DNA of 15,633 nucleotides from contig JH720316.1 of the NCBI GenBank assembly GCA_000231825.2, positions 1,186,899 through 1,202,531 on the forward strand. The letters are read 5' to 3'. The stretch's first letter is position 1, and each line of letters begins with the position of its first letter. The translations under genes and the position numbers were made by a program. Origin of the DNA: Tetrahymena elliotti 4EA. Its lineage: Eukaryota; Ciliophora; Oligohymenophorea; Hymenostomatida; Tetrahymenidae. The notes under the pieces were generated by a model, which saw nothing but the letters and a program-made list of their open reading frames with translations, ran no database searches and was not told where the DNA came from. Positions 8,525-15,633 of the stretch are shown piece after piece.

Positions 8525-8950
8525 TAGGGTGTGTCAAACAAAATGTCCAATGGATAATCATTTATTCAAATAATTTGTAGTTATAATGATAAATACTAAA
8601 ACATAAATATAAAACCTGAACTTCATTATTCACTTAATGAGTTTTATATTCCTCCATCCATTTATTTTTATTAAATTCTTTTTGAATAAGAATTATATGA
8701 AATGTGGATTGTTTTCTTAATTATTTCAGATTTAAAAAATATATTCTAAACCTCTTTAAAAGTGAATCTTTGTCATCTATTCTGTCTTTGGTATACTTTA
8801 ATTCATTTTTAATTACAGAAAGGAAATAGATTATCTATCAAATTTAGATCAGGAATGGAAGGGGGAAAGTCTAAATATTTGATTTATTTTTCATATAAAT
8901 AATTCATTGTTTATTAAGATTTATTACATATCTAAGATAATTACAAATCT
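8525..8950 (-). mobile_element. Truncated Tc1/mariner-type transposon with transposase C-terminal remnant
   Basis: On the minus strand 8871-8821 reads DFPPSIPDLNLIDN, the D-W-P-P-x-S-P-D-L-N-P-I-E block of Tc1/mariner transposases, with Asp at the third catalytic position. Upstream, about 8910-8872 gives YLYEKQIKYL in the same frame, as expected before that block; the second catalytic Asp region is not intact. Downstream, about 8720-8600 in another frame resembles the family C-terminus (ISYNSYSKRIQQKQMDGGI). TAGGGTGTGTCAAAC at 8525 looks like the transposon end beside TA dinucleotides. The N-terminal half and the opposite inverted repeat are missing. TGA codons and frame changes show it is dead. 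Confidence 0.65.
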
Positions 8951-9971
8951 AAAAGTTTAGTCAAACTCTTTATTAATTAATCTACAAAAATTAATTTTTA
9001 TTGCTTTAGAATATTAATTTTATAAATGAATTAAATTTGATTAGATTCAATTATTTAGAAATTCAATAAAATAAATTTAAATTAAATTTGATATTTTTAT
9101 TTATTTTCTATATTTTAATATTATATTTTACAAAAAAAATTATTTTAATTTAGAATTAAAAAATAATTTGATAGTGAAGTAATATTAAGAATATATTTAG
9201 ATTTCTACAGCAATTTTAAAAGTAATTATAATTATTTTCTATCATTTTTTCTATCCTATTTTTTTATCTATTTTTTAAAACTGTTTTTATATTATTATTA
9301 TACTGTTTTTTATATTACTTTTGATAGGTCTATATTGTGTATGTTTATTGTATTTTTAAACTCGACACTTTGTGATCATTTTTGTAAGTTAATATAATAA
9401 AACCTTATCAAGAAACATAAAAATTTAATTCAAAACATAGTTAATAGAAATTATTTTATTTAATTAAATTGAATGATTAGATTTAATTTATTTATTTAAA
9501 AATAAAAAATAAAAAAATAATTTTGATTTTTTTAATTTTAAAAATGATTTTTCAACTTATTTTACTTTCATTCTAAATCAAATTTATTAAAAAGCTTAAT
9601 TTAAAATATCATTTTGATAATTAATTATGCTTCTAAATCATTTTTTAATGTTATTTATTGATATATCTAAAATTATTTTTGTGTCTTTTTGATTAGATTG
9701 AGTTGATAAAAAGTGGAAGCTAGATGAATTCATACTATCTCTAATTATCTAAAAAAGTAAAATTATTCATTTAGATATTTTTTAAACTGAGTCAAATTAA
9801 ACCCATCAATGATAAAATATATTTCTGAAAGAATTTTTTAAGTAAGAAAAATATAAATAGATATTTTTGGTGCACATAAAAAAGAAGAATTTTAAAAATA
9901 TAAATAAATGGGTTAATATGATTATCACATCATATTTACAAAATTATTAATGAAAGAATGCTTATATTTTA
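8951..9971. other. Intergenic region upstream of channel copy 2
   Basis: No gene is seen. From about 9056 it aligns with the DNA upstream of the first channel gene (from about 483). It is strongly AT-rich with long A and T runs; only the block at 9351-9402 stands out as conserved. Confidence 0.5.
9351..9402 (+). promoter_or_regulatory. Conserved upstream noncoding block, copy 2
   Basis: Counterpart of 807-858 with four substitutions in 52 bases and no gaps. It lies about 0.77 kb before the start codon at 10174. Function unknown. Confidence 0.3.
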
Positions 9972-10173
9972 GAGTAAACCATTAAGATACTTACTTTGTT
10001 CAAACTACTAGTAAAAGCTAAAAGATTATATCTTTGAAAGTTTCTATTCAAGTACTTTCATCAAAATACTATAATTAATTTAGGTATTGCTTTTAAGAAT
10101 TTTGATTATTGAATGAAATTTATCTAAAAAAATAAATTCTATTAAAAAGACAGTAAAAACAGACAAAAAGTTT
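9972..10173 (+). promoter_or_regulatory. Conserved 5' leader / proximal promoter, copy 2
   Basis: Counterpart of 1441-1641, retaining ACTACTAGTAAAAGCTAAAA, TATAATTAATTTAGGTATT and AAGACAGTAAAAAC before the ATG. It probably holds the 5' UTR and core promoter. Confidence 0.4.
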
Positions 10174-13100
10174 ATGAATCATATTCTCTCAAACTAATTT
10201 GAAGATTTGAATATCAGTAACTAGATTTAATAGCTTGCGTAGTCTTCGTTAACTCTTCGTGAAGGTGAGAGCCGTCGAAGAGACCTATTACAAAGCAACC
10301 CTATGGAGGACTTGAACTTCAAACATACTGATTCGAGTGAAGTCAGCAGATCATTTGTGTTTGAAGACAATAAAATTAGCAAGTATTAAAATGATATATT
10401 TGAAAATAAAGTTAATGCAGTAAAAGAAAATGATTTAGAAAAACAAAAAGTATGTTGTATAGATCAAGAATTAAGATATTCAACATATAATAAATCAAAA
10501 AGAAATCAAGCTAATGATAACCCTCTCATATAACCTGAAAAAAATAATAATGTTATCTTTATAGATTTAGTGAGTATTAGAAACAATGATTCTGAAATAA
10601 ATCAGATAGACCTTTCTAAATAGCATAATAGCAGAAGCTTTATCAAAAGAAGTTCATCGAAATTCAACTTAATATCACATAAAAACTCAAATTAAGCTGA
10701 ATTGAATGTTTCTTAAGAATAAAAGAATGAATTGAAAGGTAGTTTTAGGAATAATTATCTAAGTAATTAATACATCACATCTAATTTGGTAGTAACTCCT
10801 TTAGATGATACAAACAAAGTTACATTAAGTCGAACATTCTTTTGGTTTTAACGCACTCAATTTGTTAAAAAATTTGTTGAACTGCTGAAGTATAAGTCTC
10901 CTAGCTTTCTTTTTAGAAATTTAGGTCAAAACCAATTTGAGATGCTAAGTGATTAAAGTACAGATTTCAAGTATTTTATAAAGAAAGGGTTGCTATCAAA
11001 TTAGGTAGCTTTATTTTTTAACAATTAATTACTTATTAATAATTAATTTCAGTAAAAATTCCTCTGTAAAGTTGGTATTTTCTCATAAATTTACTAAAAA
11101 AAGAAAATACTTACTAAACTGATTAGATTTATTTGCTTGAAAAAATCTTTATTTTTACCTAAAATATCCAATATTTATATTTATTTTATTTATAGGAGAA
11201 GTATCATTAATCAATGAAGACTAAATTTTTATAAAGTAACACACTTTACATTTGTTATTTTTTTTAGATTACATTAAATTATCTTTGCTAATTCTTTGAA
11301 AGTTCTTAAAATAATCAAAATAGCTGTTAAATAAAAAAGGTTTTATTTTTTTTTAATTTGCTCAATCCTGAATTTTTTTTCAAAAATATGTATTTGTTTG
11401 AGTTTTAAAAGAAAGTTTAAATAGTTAAAGAAATATTTATTCTCAAGGTTAATAATTATTATAAATTTAAATAGTTTTAAAACAGTTCTACCATTCTGAA
11501 TCTTTCATCATTTAACCAGTATGAGATAAATTATTTTTTGAATTAGATAGAATGTAAATAACTATTTTATTAAAAATAGGAATCTCTGATATCTCTTCTT
11601 ATTGAAATAATATCTATAATAATTAACTTAGTCTTTATATTTTTGATTCCTATTGATGTGTCATTCAATGATAGTACAACTAATTAATATTCTAATTTAA
11701 AGAGTCTTCCTTTGTTTGTTATTCCTTTAGAGATATTCATTAAATTAAACACAGTAAAATAATTTTTGTTTATTCATAGAAATATATTTTATTATTATTT
11801 TTAATAGGCTGTCTATAAAAGAGGGTTAATTATTAAATCTAGAGCAGAAATTTACAAAAAGTTTTTTAAAAGCAACTCTAAGTAAATAAAAATTCATTTT
11901 ATTTTGTTAGTATGAGATTTTTCAATAAAAATAGGATCGAAATCTTCATTTTTATTGTTTATTGTTTATCTTTTGTTTAAGAAGAATACACTAATGTTTT
12001 ATAATACATTATTGCTTTTAAGATATATTTTGTTGTCACTACACTCTAAAACATATTCAGAAAGTAAGATCATGGTATGTAGCATCCAATAACGCTAAAA
12101 ATTACAATTCTTATTTTGATTATTTTAACTTTTTTGCATACACAGGCTATGATATTTGCTAAAATTGGATTCTCACAATCAAATGGATGGATTTAGTAGA
12201 TATTGAAAAATAGAGATGATAATAAAACTATATATATTAGTAGTATTTATTGGTCTATTATCACTATGGCAACTGTAGGATATGGAGACATTCATCCTGT
12301 CACAAAAAGTAAATAAATAAAATAAAAACTTTTAAATATTAAGCATTAAAAAAAAAATTTTTATTTAATAAATAGTTGAAATGGTTTATGTATCAATTGT
12401 GAGTTTAATTTCTTGTGGAGTTTATGGATATGGGTTAAATTCTATTGGAAAAATCTTATCAGACATTTAAATAAAAGAAGAAAAGTTTAATAAAAAAATG
12501 AAGGTAAGTAAATTTTATTAACTAAATAAATAGATTAATAAAATAAAAAAATATGTAAATAGATTTTAAACTACTCAATGAATTAAAGAAACCTTGATAA
12601 ATCATTGTAGCACACAGTGAGAAAATATTTTGAGTATTTAAACAAGGAAGAGTAAACCGATGATGAATTTGCTAATTAAATGATTAACACTTTACCTTTA
12701 TCTATGAAGGAAAGAATACTTTTTGATGCAAATCATAAAATTTTATACTCTTAAAAACTTTTCTCTCTAAATTTTAGCAAGTAATTCTTAGATAGACTAT
12801 CTTTAGAAATGAAAACGATTAAACTAGGTCCAGAAATAGATTTATTTGACCTCACTAAAGATAATAACATGAGAGTATATTTCATCCTTAAAGGAAATGT
12901 AGAAATCAGCATTTCTTCAAAAACAGCAAAGAAAAAGCCAACAGCATTAAGAGTAATAAATTTTTTAAAATCTTTTATTAACTATAATTACCTTTTTAAA
13001 GACAAAAAATTGAAATTAAGTAAAAGTAGATAATAATTAAAATAAAATATCTAAATTATTTCAATAAAAATAACCTACTTCAACTTCATGAAATTGTGAA

Positions 13101-14974
13101 ATGGTAAAATAAAATATCTCAATAAAATTTACCAAAATTATTAATTTTAATTGAGCTCTTTGTTGTTATTTTTTTTGATGATCTTTTGATTGTTAAAATA
13201 AAATGAAATTTAAAATCCATAATTAAATTTTTTTAATGATATTTCTTATTTTAATAGAAAGGAGATATGATTGGCATTATTGAGTTTCTTACACAAAACA
13301 AGGAACATATAGGAGTTGCTAAAACAGCAAATGTGGTCACTTTACTTTATATTGAGTTTAGTGATTTTTATGATTGTGTTAAATAATTTCCAAATGATTT
13401 TGTAAAATTTAAATAAAATATTTTTTGTTTAAACTAATTTAAAACATAAAAAAGGAACAATTTTGCATGATTAGAGATAAGATTAGCATTTATAACAATT
13501 TTAATGGGCTTGATCAAAAGTGTTAGGTCTGTAATAAATATCTTCATGTTGTCAAAGATTGCCCTTTCCTGAATTTTTAACCCAACTACTAAAAATTGAT
13601 AAATGACACAAATTTCTCTGTAAACCAAGAAAGATAGAATAGATTTAAGAGAAAAAAATTTAAATGCAACGTTTTCAATCAGCTTCAAAGTATATAAGCA
13701 CATTCAAAAAAGATATAAAGCTTTAATATTATCTAATAATATTATGAAGAGATGGGTATTGTAGATGATGGAAAAGAGCTATAAAACGACAAAGAAAAAA
13801 AAACCACACTTCTTTACAACAACGTCTTTGGAACTTATGTCAGTCAAAAACGTTCAACATATAATAAGTATGTAGATTGTGATTAGTTTGAGAATTCTCC
13901 TACTCAAACTAGAATTACTTCATTGTAAAATATTTTAATTCTTTTGAATAACTAACTTATTCATTATTTTGACTTACAAATAGATCAATTTCAAGAGGGG
14001 GTTCAAAAAAAGTGTCAATATTAAATAAAGAGTAAGATTCTTAAAAAAGAAAACATTCAAGATCTAAATCAAGAAAACCTGCTTAATTTTATCCTTCGAT
14101 TTAACAATAATAATAGCAGCAATAATATATTTTAAATACAATAGTTACACCTAACTCTAACTAATTTTATCCAAATAATTAGTAGGTATTTTTACCTAAT
14201 CCATTAATTCCTAATATTTAAAATACTATTGTTTCACAACCCTTATCAAGTAGCCTAAATATATTTAATTAGTATCAGAATAAACTTTCTTCAAATTTAA
14301 CTAATATGTAAGATTTAGATACAGAATCAAAAAATATCCAGTAAAAGTAAATGATGGATGTATTTTAATTAGAAACTGGTAATCTATTTTCTTCTAATTA
14401 GACTAATATCCCTTAAAACTAATAATAAATAGTTATCGGAAACTCAAATCTTAACAATAGCTTTAACAGTAATAATTAACATAATAATTAATCACCTTAT
14501 TATAATAGATCTGCAAGTAAAGAATTTTAAATTTAAAATTAGCCAAATGCTGTTACAAATTAGCAATAAGTAAGTACTTCTGTAAACTCACATCAGTAAA
14601 TTCATAGATCGTCATTTAACTTTAATACTAATTTTTTAAACAATAACAATAATAATAATTAAGCTGGTGGTGTGATTATATCTAATAATGTTTCCTCTGA
14701 GATTGACTCTAGTAAGATTTAATAAAATAATGAACCAATAATAATTCCAAGCAATACAAAAAATGGTTATTCTAACCACGATACTCTGATAGCTTGTTAA
14801 TAATAACAGCTGAATGACTATATTAGCTTTGATGATTTAGACACATATTAAAATTACAAAGTTTACTTCCCACATAATAATATTTCAAAAATATTGAAAT
14901 CATTTAATTTAAATTTAAAATCTAAGTAAACCTTCAAGACTTCTCGACTCAGAAGACTAAAAAAGAAGAAATGA
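10174..14974 (+). CDS. Six-TM potassium channel with cyclic-nucleotide-binding-like domain, copy 2
   Basis: Paralogue of the gene at 1642-6607. Exons: 10174-11004, an unresolved linker ending at 11518, then 11580-11753, 11808-11881, 11935-12308, 12376-12503, 12563-12952, 13258-13401, 13455-13924 and 13984-14974 (TGA stop). Exon lengths equal those of copy 1 except the last two, which differ by whole codons, and all phases match, so the reading frame has been kept under selection. It encodes 277 residues in exon 1 and 914 from S1 to the stop. Domain order is the same: S1-S6 with TVGYGD at 12272-12289, C-linker and CNBD-like domain, CCHC motif and N/Q-rich tail. Differences include ECD-neutral changes and a different tail composition (for example VSQPLSSSLNIF for IQQPLSNSLNVF). 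Its role is presumably K+ conductance in the plasma or ciliary membrane; the exact gating stimulus cannot be told. Confidence 0.85.
11005..11485 (+). other. Unresolved linker region between exon 1 and S1 exon, copy 2
   Basis: As in copy 1, a GTA donor follows exon 1 (11005) and the FYHSESFIIQP exon begins near 11486. One 481-base intron would keep phase. A candidate exon after AG at about 11052 reads GIFSQIYQKKKILTKLIRFI, a basic, family-plausible pre-S1 stretch, up to about 11165. The corresponding frame in copy 1 is shifted. The exon structure therefore remains open. Confidence 0.5.
12174..12308 (+). other. Pore loop and K+ selectivity filter, copy 2
   Basis: Same SNGWIQQIL turret and YWSIITMATVGYGDIHPVT pore as copy 1, with the filter at 12272-12289. 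Turret residues between differ (NRDDNK against NTDDNT), so the outer mouth has changed while the filter has not. Confidence 0.93.
12563..13401 (+). other. C-linker and cyclic-nucleotide-binding-like domain, copy 2
   Basis: The two CNBD exons 12563-12952 and 13258-13401 flank a 305-base intron at the same position as in copy 1, but the intron is about 108 bases shorter and largely unlike. The cassette region reads GDMIGIIEFLTQNKEHIGVA, again without the family Arg-Thr-Ala signature. Confidence 0.8.
13521..13562 (+). other. CCHC zinc-knuckle-like motif, copy 2
   Basis: CQVCNKYLHVVKDC keeps all four putative zinc ligands and the exact C-x2-C-x4-H-x4-C spacing of copy 1, with one conservative change (I to V). 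Confidence 0.7.
13984..14974 (+). other. N/Q-rich C-terminal tail, copy 2
   Basis: About 329 residues of Asn/Gln/Ser-rich sequence with an Asn run near 14639-14660. The ending block SFDDLDTYQNYKVYFPHNNI is identical to copy 1, followed by a basic terminus (RLRRLKKKK), while the low-complexity parts have diverged by substitutions and codon-sized indels. Confidence 0.75.
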
Positions 14975-15633
14975 AAATTTATGATTTAAAAAAATAATCA
15001 TAATAATTTTAGTTAATTTTTGTTTGTTGATTTTAATTGAAAAAATTTTCTTTAAATTACATTAATTTTCTCTGTTTTTTAAAAACTTATTAAGTTTATA
15101 ATCATCTTTATTCATTTTCAGTTTTTATTTTATTTCTATCAAAATAATTTTTTTTAAAATTAACTCAATATTTATTTTTAATGATGTTTATTTTTGAAAA
15201 TACTTATTATAATTCTTATTACCAAACAATTCAAAAATAAAGCCTTCTTAATATTCAAAAAAAAAAACAAATAAAGAAGCTTTTAATAAGATTAGATAAC
15301 TTTAACAAAATATCATTAAATGCTTTAAATTAAAAAAACTTATTTCATAACTGAAATTATTTTTATTTTTTTAATAGATTGGGTATGCGGTTAAATTAAT
15401 TTTGAATTTCTTTAATTTAGAATTTAAATTATTAATTTTATTTTTCAATAAAAGATTAAAACAGAAAATAAAAGTAAATGATATTAAATATAAAAGTGTT
15501 TAGATGAACAAAAAAGTAAATTTTTTTTTAATAGAATATTCTAAAAATTCTCAATTAAATTCCTAATTTTGCTTATGTTCAAAAGCTACTCAAAAACTAT
15601 TAAAAAATTAACATTAATTTTTAATGCTTATAG
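14975..15633. other. 3' flank of channel copy 2 and right edge, AT-rich
   Basis: The first 275 bases or so resemble the flank of copy 1. From about 15250 to the edge nothing is recognised on either strand: no sustained frame with coding character, no repeats beyond A/T runs. Confidence 0.5.

Larger units (their letters stand above)
9056..15250 (+). repeat. Tandem duplication unit, copy 2
   Basis: Collinear with about 483-6860 in the same orientation. The gene start codons are 8532 bases apart and the stop codons 8365 bases apart. The length difference comes from indels in introns, the linker and low-complexity coding stretches. Boundaries are approximate. Confidence 0.85.

Noticed and set aside
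11080..11540. Long TGA-free frame across the copy 2 linker
   Set aside because: With only one stop codon, AT-rich DNA is often open by chance; the encoded sequence lacks family motifs and conflicts with the frame of the S1-proximal exon.
15250..15633. Possible gene at the right edge
   Set aside because: Short open stretches exist but show no coding character or recognisable motif on either strand.

Overview
The window reads as nuclear DNA of an oligohymenophorean ciliate, most likely Tetrahymena or a close relative. It is extremely AT-rich. Its long reading frames are open only if TAA and TAG code for glutamine and TGA is the sole stop. Genes are split by short introns, mostly 53-72 bases, running GTA...AG. 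Annotation with the standard code yields only short spurious ORFs.

The main content is two tandem, same-strand paralogues of a large ciliate potassium channel (1642-6607 and 10174-14974). Each has a hydrophilic N-terminus, six membrane segments with a canonical TVGYGD pore filter, a C-linker and cyclic-nucleotide-binding-like domain, a CCHC zinc-knuckle-like motif, and a long N/Q-rich tail ending in a conserved block and a basic terminus. Nine exons match between the copies in phase, seven of them in exact length (the other two differ by whole codons). The duplicated unit also includes about 1.1 kb upstream and 250 bases downstream (about 483-6860 and 9056-15250). One 226-base stretch, including a whole 59-base intron, is identical in the two copies although other introns have diverged, which suggests gene conversion. 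The linker between exon 1 and S1 could not be resolved in either copy.

The non-duplicated spacer between the channels (about 6870-9050) holds decayed mobile DNA. There is an rve-type integrase remnant (about 6985-7470) and, next to it, a protein-primed family B DNA polymerase remnant (about 7541-8510). Together they look like a Maverick/Polinton (Tlr-like) element relic. It abuts one apparent terminus and the C-terminal part of a Tc1/mariner-type transposase on the minus strand (about 8525-8950).

The left edge carries the 5' part of an unidentified minus-strand gene (1-296), divergent from the first channel. The remaining intergenic DNA is AT-rich with no recognisable genes. No rRNA, tRNA, CRISPR array or bacterial-type element was seen.
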